Assembly (NCBI RefSeq): GCF_013113735.1
Contig: NZ_CP053346.1
Coordinates: 2,184,001 to 2,248,000, forward strand
Length of the DNA stretch: 64,000 nucleotides
Source: Sphingomonas sp. AP4-R1
GTDB lineage: Bacteria; Pseudomonadota; Alphaproteobacteria; Sphingomonadales; Sphingomonadaceae
Reading direction: 5' to 3'
Shown here in pieces: positions 45,455 through 53,753 of this stretch (position 1 is its first letter; each line of letters begins with the position of its first letter). The translations under genes and the position numbers were made by a program. The notes under the pieces are model-generated. The model had not been told where the DNA came from. It was given only the letters and a program-made list of their open reading frames with translations, and searched no databases.

Positions 45455-46083
45455 TCGGCTGGACAAGAAACGAGATGGCCGCACGCGCTGCGCTGGAACT
45501 GCAGGATGGCTGGTATGTCAATCTCGGCATCGGCATCCCCACGTTGGTCGCGAATTACATTCCTGAGAATGTTCACGTCACCCTGCAGTCGGAGAACGGC
45601 ATGCTGGGCATGGGCCCTTTCCCCCTGGCGGGAACGGAAGACGCCGATCTCATTAATGCCGGCAAGCAGACGATCACCGAGGTTCCCCAGACGGCCTATT
45701 TCGACAGTGCGACCAGCTTCGGCATGATCCGGGGCGGCAAGATCGCAATGGCCATCCTGGGCGCGATGGAGGTTGCGCAGAATGGCGACCTGGCGAACTG
45801 GATGATCCCCGGCAAGCTCGTGAAGGGCATGGGCGGGGCGATGGATCTCGTGAGCGGGGTGAAGCGCGTGGTTGTCGTCATGGACCACACCAGCAAGGCC
45901 GGGGAATCAAAGATCCTGCAGGCCTGCACGTTACCGCTTACAGGGCAGGCTGTCGTGAACCGGATCATTACCAATTTCGGTGTCCTTGACGTCGTTCCAG
46001 GTGGCCTCGAGCTGATTGAGCTGGCTCCCGGCGTCGATGAAACGACGCTTCGGGCAGCCACCGACGCAACGATTGTGGCGTGA
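45451..46083 (+). CDS. 3-oxoacid CoA-transferase, subunit B
   Basis: A 210-aa beta subunit. The catalytic glutamate E48, which forms the CoA thioester, is in [28 protein letters not shown] precedes it and [19 protein letters not shown] and [10 protein letters not shown] follow. It forms a heterotetramer with subunit A, to which it is translationally coupled. Both subunits look complete. Confidence 0.94.
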   Translation: MIGWTRNEMAARAALELQDGWYVNLGIGIPTLVANYIPENVHVTLQSENGMLGMGPFPLAGTEDADLINAGKQTITEVPQTAYFDSATSFGMIRGGKIAMAILGAMEVAQNGDLANWMIPGKLVKGMGGAMDLVSGVKRVVVVMDHTSKAGESKILQACTLPLTGQAVVNRIITNFGVLDVVPGGLELIELAPGVDETTLRAATDATIVA

Positions 46084-46142
46084 TAATCCTACTTTGACCG
46101 CTTGGCGTCGTTCCGCCGAGCCAGATGAACATGAGGTCTAAC

Positions 46143-47621
46143 ATGATTGAGATTGCAGAGCGGCCCTCAGAGCAGTTCGAAGCCGAACTTTATCCCCGCA
46201 TCGGGCTCTATATCGATGGCGAATGGATTTATGATCGCGAGCCTTGGGCGGATGTCCTTAACCCCAGCACGGAAAACGTGCTGGGCCCTGTGCCCAATGC
46301 CAGTTCCGCGGATCTCGAGCGGGCGCTCCAAGCAGCCGATCGGGGCTTCAAGGTGTGGCGCGACACACCGCCGCAAGAGCGTGTACGCATCATTCTTCGC
46401 GCCGTCGCCCTACTTCGCGAACGCACGCCGGAGATCGCTCGGATCCTGACGCTTGAACACGGCAAGCACCTCGCGGATGCCGAAGCCGAAATATCGCGCT
46501 GCGGAAATTTCTATGAGTGGGACGCGGCCCAGTCGCTGCGTATGTTCGGCTTGGTCGTGCCGGCCGAGCCTCAGATGCAGAAGATCATCTACCGGCAGCC
46601 GATCGGCCCGGTGGTGGCGATCACTCCCTGGAACGTGCCGATGAGCTCGGCTGCCCGCAAAACCAGTGCTGCCCTCGCAGCTGGCTGCTCCGTCATCCTC
46701 AAGGCTGCCAACGAGACGCCGGGGACCGCCGTCGCCTTGGTGAAATGCTTCGAAGATGCGGGCCTGCCTGCCGGCGTGTTGAATCTCGTATTCGGCAACC
46801 CGAGCCAGATCTCCTCGACCTTGATCGCTTCACCGATCACCCGCCTTGTAACCTTCACTGGCTCCACCGGCGTAGGCAAACATCTTACCGAACTTGCCGC
46901 ACAAGCGATGAAGCCGGTGCTGATGGAGCTGGGCGGCAATGCCCCGGTCATCATCGGTGCGAACGTCAACGCTACGAAGATCGGTGAACTCGCCGCTGAG
47001 GCGAAGGGCCGTGCAGGCGGACAGATCTGCGCATCCGCCTCGCGCTTCATCGTTCATGAGAGCGTCTATGGAGAGTTCATTGCTTCGTTCGCGAAGCATT
47101 TTGGGGCTTATCGCATCGGTGACGGATTTGCGTCCGGGGTGCAGATGGGGCCGCTGGCGAATAATCGCCGACTTGCGGCAGCCCAGGCCATGGTGGCCGA
47201 CGCTAAGATACATGGCGCGCGCATCGTAACCGGTGGAAACCGGATCGGCGAGCGTGGCTTCTACTTCGAGCCGACGATCCTTGCCGATGTGCCTCTGGAC
47301 GCGGAAGCCATGCGCGAGGAACCGTTCAATCCGATTGCGGCCTGTGTCTCCGTGCCGGATCTCGACACTGCATTGAAGATCGCAAACAGCGTCTCGGTTG
47401 GCCTGGCCGCCTACGCCTTTACCAACTCGCTTCATGATGCCGAACGTATCAGCAGGGAGCTTGAATGCGGCGTTCTCTCGATCAATCATTTCGGTACGCC
47501 AGATGCAGACACGCCGTTTGGAGGAGTAAAGGATAGCGGTATCGGCCGGGAAGGGGGACCTACGAGCCTTGAGGCTTACCTCAGCACGAAAACGGTCCTC
47601 CAGAGCACAGCGCAGCTATGA
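46143..47621 (+). CDS. NAD(P)+-dependent aldehyde dehydrogenase (copy 2, succinate-semialdehyde-dehydrogenase-like)
   Basis: A 492-aa ALDH with N164 in ITPWNVPM, E262 in MELGGNAPVI and C296 in GGQICASASR. HGKHLADAEAEI and FGGVKDSGIGREGG match the succinate-semialdehyde dehydrogenase group, which oxidises short semialdehyde acids. ATG 46143 is preceded by GAGG at seven bases; upstream ATGs at 46125 and 46131 are less likely. It overlaps no gene and is 60 bp after CoA-transferase subunit B. Confidence 0.9.
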   Translation: MIEIAERPSEQFEAELYPRIGLYIDGEWIYDREPWADVLNPSTENVLGPVPNASSADLERALQAADRGFKVWRDTPPQERVRIILRAVALLRERTPEIARILTLEHGKHLADAEAEISRCGNFYEWDAAQSLRMFGLVVPAEPQMQKIIYRQPIGPVVAITPWNVPMSSAARKTSAALAAGCSVILKAANETPGTAVALVKCFEDAGLPAGVLNLVFGNPSQISSTLIASPITRLVTFTGSTGVGKHLTELAAQAMKPVLMELGGNAPVIIGANVNATKIGELAAEAKGRAGGQICASASRFIVHESVYGEFIASFAKHFGAYRIGDGFASGVQMGPLANNRRLAAAQAMVADAKIHGARIVTGGNRIGERGFYFEPTILADVPLDAEAMREEPFNPIAACVSVPDLDTALKIANSVSVGLAAYAFTNSLHDAERISRELECGVLSINHFGTPDADTPFGGVKDSGIGREGGPTSLEAYLSTKTVLQSTAQL

Positions 47622-47655
47622 TCGGGCAGCCTTCAAGGCGGGCAGAGCAGAGAGC

Positions 47656-48441
47656 ATGACTATATCGATCCATCTCGACTATATCCTCGGGACGCTCCCC
47701 TTGGCCGAACGCTTCGTGGCAGCCCGGAAACTGGGTTTCGACGCTGTCGAATTCCCCTTTCCCTACGCTGTCCCGGCGGAGGAATATGTAAGCTTGCTGG
47801 CCGACAACGGGCTTCGGCAGATATCGATCGGCGCGCCCGCCTGCAATTACAAGGCCGGTGAACCGGGCTTCTCCCTGACGCCGTCGCTCAAAGGTGAGTT
47901 CGACCGGTCGATCGATACCGTGATCGGCTACGCCAAGACGATCGATTGCCCTAACGTCCACCTTTTCGCGGGCCCAAAAGCCGACGACGTTTCCGAGGAA
48001 CTCGCGTTCACGACCTACTGCGACAATCTGCGCGAAGGCGCCGCCCGCCTTCGCGTCGAGGGACTGCGGGTTGTGATCGAAGCCGTGAATTCGACGGATT
48101 TTCCTGGTTACTTTATGAACCGCCTCGATCGAGTCATTAAAGCGATCGAGCAGATCGGCGACGATGATACCGGCATCATATTGGACATCTATCATGCCAA
48201 TGTGAATGCCGAGGACCCCATAGCGTTTCTCCGCGCCCACTCAGATCGGGTGGCGCACATCCAGCTAGCCGACTTTCCAGGGAGGCACGAGCCGGGCACC
48301 GGAGGGATCGATTTTGGGGCCTTCTTCGCAGCGCTGGACGAGATCCACTATGCGAGATCGATCGGCCTGGAATATGTTCCGACGCGGCCGGTCTTCGAGG
48401 GCGTCCCCCTAGCCGAGCACCTTTTCACCAGCATTCACTGA
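47656..48441 (+). CDS. Hydroxypyruvate-isomerase-like TIM-barrel protein (xylose isomerase-like)
   Basis: A 261-aa AP-endonuclease-2-type TIM barrel: FVAARKLGFDAVEFPFPY, CPNVHLFAG, LRVVIEAVNSTDFPGYFM (metal Glu), IILDIYHANV (Asp/His), VAHIQLADFPGRHEPGTGGIDFG and YARSIGLEYVPT. This is the Hyi family, which isomerises hydroxypyruvate and tartronate semialdehyde. It sits in the operon with two semialdehyde-type enzymes, supporting a small hydroxy-keto acid as substrate. ATG 47656 starts the conserved domain. Confidence 0.88.
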   Translation: MTISIHLDYILGTLPLAERFVAARKLGFDAVEFPFPYAVPAEEYVSLLADNGLRQISIGAPACNYKAGEPGFSLTPSLKGEFDRSIDTVIGYAKTIDCPNVHLFAGPKADDVSEELAFTTYCDNLREGAARLRVEGLRVVIEAVNSTDFPGYFMNRLDRVIKAIEQIGDDDTGIILDIYHANVNAEDPIAFLRAHSDRVAHIQLADFPGRHEPGTGGIDFGAFFAALDEIHYARSIGLEYVPTRPVFEGVPLAEHLFTSIH

Positions 48442-48514
48442 GCCCCATCGCGCCTTGGACAGGCGAGTTTGTGTACAGCCAGTACATTTAGGTATCGACC
48501 CGGGGAGGCCCTAC

Positions 48515-49891
48515 GTGCCCGATAGAGATTTAGCGTTCGATGTAGCCGACTTCTTCTACGACACTGGCTATGCAGACCTCTCTCCCGAGGCGGTCGACGG
48601 CGCGAAGAAGAGCATACTAGACACATTCGGCGTTTGCCTTGCTGCCAGCGGTAAGGAACCGGCCGTGCATGCAATCGTCGATATGGTCCAGGAGACCGGC
48701 GGCAAGGGCGAAAGCAGCCTGATTGCATTCGGCGGGAAAGTTCCTGCCGTCATGGCTGCCTTCGCTAACGGCGCAATGGCGCATTGCCTCGATTATGACG
48801 ATCAGACGCCATGGGGCCAGCATTCCGCCAGCTCGCTGCTGCCTGCCGTTTACGCGATCTCGGAACGGGTAGGCGGCGTTACGGGCGAGCAAATGATCAG
48901 TGCCGTGGCGGCTGGGCAGGATTTCTTCAATCGCTGCAGGCAGCACGTCGATTGGAAGAAGGACTGGATGTTCTCCACCGTGATGGGCGTATTCGGCGCC
49001 GCCGCGGCAGGAGCCAAATTGCTCGGGCTTTCGCGCGAGCAGATCGCCAATGCTATAGGGATCGCCAGCATGCAATGCAGCGGACTGGCTGAGGTGGTAA
49101 ACTCGACCGGCGGTGATCTGCGTGCCCTATACGCCGGCTTTCCTGCCAAAGGGGCGGTTCTTTCCGCCATTCTTGCGGAGCGCGGTATTTCCGGTCTCCC
49201 GGCCGTGTTCGAAGGCCCGTTTGGTATCATGAACCAGTATTTTGGCGGGCGCTACGACCGTGACAAGATCCTAGAAGGTTTGGGCCAAGTCTATACGGGT
49301 GGGCTGACCCTCTACAAGCGCTGGCCCGCCGTCGGAACAGCTCATAGTCATATTCATGCGACGATCGGTCTGATGAGGGAGAATGATCTCCAGGTTGAGG
49401 ATATTGCCGAAATCAGGGTTTACGTCGGCGATTATCATCAGCTCATGTGCGAGCCCATCGACACTCGTCGTGTGCCGCAGACTCTGGTCGATGCCAAATT
49501 CAGTCTCCCGTTCCTTGTCTCTACCGCCGCCGTACATCGGGAAATGCGTCTGGCGAACTTTACCGAAGAGGGAATTCATGACTCCCGCGTACTAGCGGCC
49601 GCGCAAAAGGTGCTCCCGATCGTCGATTCAAGCCTCGACTGGAAGCTGGAACTTCCACCGGGACGGGTGGAGATCGTGATGACAGACGGCCGCCGCTTTG
49701 AGCGTGTGGGTACCGGGATTCCCGGCAGCGTCGAGAACCCGATGACGTGGGGCGATATATTTGCCAAGTTCGATGATTGTGCTCGCGCGGCAATTCATCC
49801 GTGGTCGACGGAGACTATAGCCGGAGCGCAAGAGATGGCGCGCAACCTTGAGCAAGTCACAGATGCAACAGCACTCCTCCGATTAGCATGA
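48515..49891 (+). CDS. MmgE/PrpD family protein (copy 3)
   Basis: A 458-aa member with DGAKKSILDTFGVCLAASG, NGAMAHCLDYDDQTPWGQHSAS (family Asp-Asp segment), KDWMFSTVMGVFGAAAAGAKLL, ALYAGFPAKGAVLSAI and LYKRWPAVGTAHSHIHAT. The C-terminal domain ends near HPWSTETIAGA. It differs from the other two copies. The open frame starts with a TTG at 48455, but GTG 48515 has GGGGAGG at seven bases and begins the domain. It is the last enzyme gene of the operon. Confidence 0.88.
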   Translation: MPDRDLAFDVADFFYDTGYADLSPEAVDGAKKSILDTFGVCLAASGKEPAVHAIVDMVQETGGKGESSLIAFGGKVPAVMAAFANGAMAHCLDYDDQTPWGQHSASSLLPAVYAISERVGGVTGEQMISAVAAGQDFFNRCRQHVDWKKDWMFSTVMGVFGAAAAGAKLLGLSREQIANAIGIASMQCSGLAEVVNSTGGDLRALYAGFPAKGAVLSAILAERGISGLPAVFEGPFGIMNQYFGGRYDRDKILEGLGQVYTGGLTLYKRWPAVGTAHSHIHATIGLMRENDLQVEDIAEIRVYVGDYHQLMCEPIDTRRVPQTLVDAKFSLPFLVSTAAVHREMRLANFTEEGIHDSRVLAAAQKVLPIVDSSLDWKLELPPGRVEIVMTDGRRFERVGTGIPGSVENPMTWGDIFAKFDDCARAAIHPWSTETIAGAQEMARNLEQVTDATALLRLA

Positions 49892-49903
49892 AATCGTTAC
49901 ACG

Positions 49904-50845
49904 ATGGCTGATCTGCAGAAATTCCTCTGGGGTAGGACCGGCGTGTTCCTGATGGCTACGTTGGCCTGTCTCCTTTGGGGTAGCGCGTTTCCAGCGGTGA
50001 AATATGGCTACGCTCTCCTTGATATCGAGGCGGGTGAGACGGCGAGCCAGATAGTCTATGCGGGTTGGCGCTTTGCCTTAGCGGGTGCACTACTCCTGTT
50101 TGTTGCCGCAGTGACAGGACAAAAGCCACTTTTGCCGCGGCGTTGGCAGCTTCCGCAGGTTTTTATTCTCGGTCTGTTCCAGACTGCGATTCAATATGCC
50201 CTTTTCTACATAGGGGTCGCCCATACGACAGGTGCCAGGTCGTCCATCATGAACTCTACGGGCGTTTTCTTCAGCGTAATTCTAGCGCATTTTATTTATA
50301 AGAGCGACCGGCTCGATGCAGGCCGTGTCCTTGGATGCATTGCAGGATTTATCGGTGTGGCTGTCGTCAATCTCGACGGCGGGTTGGATTCCCATTTCAG
50401 CTTAAGAGGTGAAGGCTTTATTGCACTTGCCGCGTTCATGCTCGCGGCCTCGTCCATCCTTGGTAAGCACCTCTCTCGCGCGATGAACGCAGCTGTCATG
50501 ACTGGTTGGCAACTGCTCATTGGTGGCGTCATCCTGACGGTCGCTGGACATCTTCTTGGTGGGGAAGTGGGCTCATGGACCACTGAGGCTGCCTTGCTTC
50601 TCGCTTACCTCGTCATGATCTCGTCCGTTTCCTTTTCCGTGTGGGGTTTTCTTCTAAAGCACCATCCGGTCGGAATGATAGCTCCGTTCAAGTTCCTGAT
50701 ACCCGTGTTTGGCATCCTGATTTCGGCATTGCTTCTCAGTGAGGAGGTACTTCGCCCAACCTATTTCTTCGCGTTGTTGTTAGTTTGCGTCGGTGTCTGG
50801 CTTGTCACGCGTACCAGGGGGCGAATCATCAGTGAAACAGGATAA
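49904..50845 (+). CDS. EamA-family (DMT superfamily) transporter
   Basis: A 313-aa inner-membrane protein with ten predicted helices in two EamA repeats: FLMATLACLLWGSAFPAVKYG, FALAGALLLFVAAVTG and LGCIAGFIGVAVVNLDGG, then GFIALAAFMLAASSILGKHL, GWQLLIGGVILTVAG and FKFLIPVFGILISALLL. It probably imports or exports an intermediate of the pathway. It starts 12 bp after the MmgE/PrpD gene, so it belongs to the same operon. Confidence 0.9.
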   Translation: MADLQKFLWGRTGVFLMATLACLLWGSAFPAVKYGYALLDIEAGETASQIVYAGWRFALAGALLLFVAAVTGQKPLLPRRWQLPQVFILGLFQTAIQYALFYIGVAHTTGARSSIMNSTGVFFSVILAHFIYKSDRLDAGRVLGCIAGFIGVAVVNLDGGLDSHFSLRGEGFIALAAFMLAASSILGKHLSRAMNAAVMTGWQLLIGGVILTVAGHLLGGEVGSWTTEAALLLAYLVMISSVSFSVWGFLLKHHPVGMIAPFKFLIPVFGILISALLLSEEVLRPTYFFALLLVCVGVWLVTRTRGRIISETG

Positions 50846-50862
50846 GGAGTTTGCGCCTTATC
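50841..50862 (+). terminator. Weak hairpin at the end of the rightward operon
   Basis: GATAAGG and CCTTATC pair across an 8-base loop at the transporter stop codon. No T-run follows directly, so the call is weak. Confidence 0.35.
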
Positions 50863-51084
50863 GGGTAGCTAACTCATCATGTGGCCGATGGTGAGCTTGT
50901 CGTTATTGAGAGACGGCTATCTGAGATGAATGTCAAACCGAAGCTTGCGACGTGAAATGCGGCAGGATCGGCCTAACTTCGCTTCAATGCATATTTTATT
51001 TTTATAATTTGAGTGGTTTTTTTAGCCAGCTGAGTCATCCAGGATCCACACGAGCGCGGTTTCTGGTTTAGGCTCGATGCCGGA

Positions 51085-52010
51085 TTGAGGATGCCGGTGT
51101 GGTTGCCGCGAGTGCTGTCACAGGATCTTCGGGAGCGGATGGTCGCCGTTTTTGATGTCGGGATGTCATGCCGGGCTGCAGCGGCGCGGTATGGGGTAAG
51201 CGCCGCAAGCGCTGGCGTCAGTTGGTCGTTCAAAATGGTACGCCGGCAGCCTATCGTCAGGGCGGCTACCATCGTGCTGGCATCATCGATGCGCGCGCAG
51301 CCGCCATCCTCGGCGCGATCGAGGCGAACGACGACATCATACTGGTTGAGATGCAGGCGCTGCTAGCCGAGCGGAGCACGCCGGTCGCGATCAGCACGCT
51401 GTGGCGGTTCTTCGACCGTCACCGGTTCACGTGCGACAAAAAGACTGCGCACGCTACCCAGCAGGATCGCCCCGACGTCCTGAATTCCTAGCGCAGAGAG
51501 GACTGGTTTGACGGCCAGTTCGATCTCGATCCGGAGCGACTGCTTTTCAGCGACGAGACTTGCGTATCGACCAACATTGCACAAGTCCAAGGCCGTTGCC
51601 GGCGGCTGAACGGCTGTGCTCGGCGTACCGCACAGGCAATGGAATACCGCCACGCTTGTCGCCGACCTAAGGCGCTCCGGTATGGTCGCACCGATGGTGC
51701 TCGACGGCCCAATCGACGGTTTAGTCGCCTGCGTCCGTCAGGTGCCAGAGCTGTCACCCGGCAACATCGTCACCATCGACAATTTGTCGAGCGACAGGGT
51801 GCCTGATGCACCCGCGGCGATCGAGGCAGTGGGAGCGAAGCTGCTTTTCCTTCTGCCCATAGTTCTGAAATTAACTCGATCGAGCAAGCCTTCGCCGAGC
51901 TTAGGGCACCCCTGCGCAACGCCGCTAAAGGCACCATCGATGGGCTATGGAACGCCATCTGCCGGATCTTCGACCTCTGCGCGCTACGGCAATGCGCCAA
52001 TTAATTAGCC
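51085..52010 (+). mobile_element. IS630-family transposase remnant
   Basis: A decayed transposase spread over at least three frames with internal stops. SQDLRERMVAVFDVGMSCRAAAARYGVS is the N-terminal helix-turn-helix. RKRWRQLVVQNGTPAAYRQGG, EMQALLAERSTPVAISTLWRFF and the catalytic-core start LLFSDETC (first Asp of the DDE triad) follow. A last piece, LRNAAKGTIDGLWNAICRIF, matches the C-terminus. Terminal inverted repeats were not recognised. It marks a past insertion at the right edge of the main catabolic cluster. Confidence 0.75.
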
Positions 52011-52129
52011 AACCCCGGATACGATGCAAACTGAAGGAAGCTGGTGGAGCGGGAGTAAGTGGTCAGATTGAGCAATTTTGCGGCAGACAGACGTCTCATT
52101 GCTCGAAAGTTTGACCCGTGAAGTTAAAT

Positions 52130-53356
52130 CTAGGCTGCCACCAGTTGCTTCAGCGGTACATCTGCGTCCTGCAGTCTTTCAACTGGGATCTCCAAACGAC
52201 CGCTGACAAGCGCCCGTCCTTGGACGAAATCCTTAGTCGAATTTATGCAGTCGAGTGCGATGACTCTACCCTGCTTCAGATAGATAATCGAGAAGCTTCG
52301 CTGAAGGGGATCGCCCCTGACGACTTCCTGGTCGCTCCCAAACGACAAGCCAACGGTTTGAAGGCGCAAGTCATATTGGTTCGACCAAAACCAAGGCACG
52401 GTGTCGTAGGGTACGTGTTGGCCCACAATCGCCTTTGCTGCCGTCACTGCCATATCGTTAGCATTCTGCACCGATTCAAGCCGGATTTGCTCACCCCCTG
52501 CGAAATTGTTGGGGTGTAGGGCGCAATCGCCAATGGCATAGATATCGGGCAGCGAGGTTCGGCAGAACTCATCCACTGCGACTCCATTTCCGCCTTCTGC
52601 ACCAGCCTCGAGCAGAGGGGCGACTGCCGGAACGATGCCAATCCCGACAATTGCCATTTCTGCTTGAACGACATTGCCATTGTGGAGGCGCACAGCTGAG
52701 ATTTTGCCGGAGCCCTCAATGCAATCAACAGAGGTGCTCAGGCGGACATCCACTCCGTGGGCCCGATGCTCACCCTCGAAAAAGCGGGACAGGGCGACGC
52801 CTGCGACACGGGAAAGAACCCGATTTTGAGCCTCGAGAAGTGTGACGTTCTTGCCAAGCTTCGCAAACACGGCTGCGGCCTCTAATCCAATAAAGCCACC
52901 GCCGATAACTACGATCTCGCGAGTTAAGGGGAGCTCGTTAATGACAAGATCAACATCCGCCTTGGTTCGAATCGAGTGGACCCCGTCAACTTCGTGCCCA
53001 CGGCATGTTAAGTGTCTTGCCTGCCCGCCGGTCGCCCAAACTAATATATCATACCCCACGATGCTTCCGTCAGCGAGACGGACAGTGCGATCGTGGGGCT
53101 TGATCGCGGTAACGCGTGTGGCGGTAAGAAGGGTTACTGCTTGATCCTTCCAAAATGATTGCGGTCGGATGAGCATTCGCTCGAAAGACCTGTTCCCGGT
53201 GAGGTAGTCTTTTGAAAGGGGCGGCCGCTCATACGGGATCTCCGGCTCTTCGCTAATAATGAGGATTGAACCCGCATACCTTTGTTGTCGAAGCGATACG
53301 GCTAATTGAGCGCCGGCGTGGCCGGCGCCCACGATCACGACATCAGCTCGTTTCAT
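52130..53356 (-). CDS. NAD(P)H-dependent ferredoxin reductase (FAD, rubredoxin/putidaredoxin reductase type)
   Basis: A 408-aa flavoprotein with VVIVGAGHAGAQLAVSL (FAD), IPYERPPLSKDYL, VIGGGFIGLEAAAVF (NADH) and DIYAIGDCALHPN near the third FAD contact. It matches class I oxygenase-associated ferredoxin reductases that pass electrons from NADH to a [2Fe-2S] ferredoxin. The ferredoxin gene is 85 bp upstream on the same strand. ATG 53356 begins the FAD motif; longer frames are not family-like. No oxygenase is in the window. Confidence 0.92.
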   Translation of the reverse strand: MKRADVVIVGAGHAGAQLAVSLRQQRYAGSILIISEEPEIPYERPPLSKDYLTGNRSFERMLIRPQSFWKDQAVTLLTATRVTAIKPHDRTVRLADGSIVGYDILVWATGGQARHLTCRGHEVDGVHSIRTKADVDLVINELPLTREIVVIGGGFIGLEAAAVFAKLGKNVTLLEAQNRVLSRVAGVALSRFFEGEHRAHGVDVRLSTSVDCIEGSGKISAVRLHNGNVVQAEMAIVGIGIVPAVAPLLEAGAEGGNGVAVDEFCRTSLPDIYAIGDCALHPNNFAGGEQIRLESVQNANDMAVTAAKAIVGQHVPYDTVPWFWSNQYDLRLQTVGLSFGSDQEVVRGDPLQRSFSIIYLKQGRVIALDCINSTKDFVQGRALVSGRLEIPVERLQDADVPLKQLVAA

Positions 53357-53441
53357 ATCAGCAGCCTTTCTGCTATAGCTGGCCTTTATTTTTGCGTTGT
53401 ACGGTTGTAGTGGACGCCAATATTGAAAGACGCCCCTAATA

Positions 53442-53753
53442 TCACCCCTCGGGAGCAATCGTAAACCGGGCGCCGTCCAGTTCGTTAGTAACCATAATTT
53501 GGCATGATAACCGGGAGTTTGGACGACGACTGCTGGAGGCATTTAGAAGCTCCTCCTCGTCTTCGCTGGCTTGAGTAGCTATGTCATTGGATGCATCAAC
53601 ATAGACGTGACAAGTTGCGCACGAGCAACAGCCGCCGCAAATGGCAAGAATTTCATCGATTCCAGCGCCGCGAATGGTTTCCATCAGAGTGTCCCCTGGG
53701 ATAGGAGACACGACGATTTCACTGCCCTGTCGTAAGATGATTGTGATTTCCAC
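53442..53753 (-). CDS. [2Fe-2S] ferredoxin, adrenodoxin/putidaredoxin type
   Basis: A 103-aa ferredoxin. Cluster ligands are C39, C45, C48 and C84 (CGGCCSCATCHVYV and SRLSCQI), the C-x5-C-x2-C-xn-C pattern of vertebrate-type ferredoxins. An extra Cys pair at 42-43 replaces the usual Ala region. It would carry electrons from the reductase downstream to a cytochrome P450 or Rieske oxygenase not found here. The start is a GTG with a distant AGGAA. Confidence 0.9.
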   Translation of the reverse strand: MEITIILRQGSEIVVSPIPGDTLMETIRGAGIDEILAICGGCCSCATCHVYVDASNDIATQASEDEEELLNASSSRRPNSRLSCQIMVTNELDGARFTIAPEG

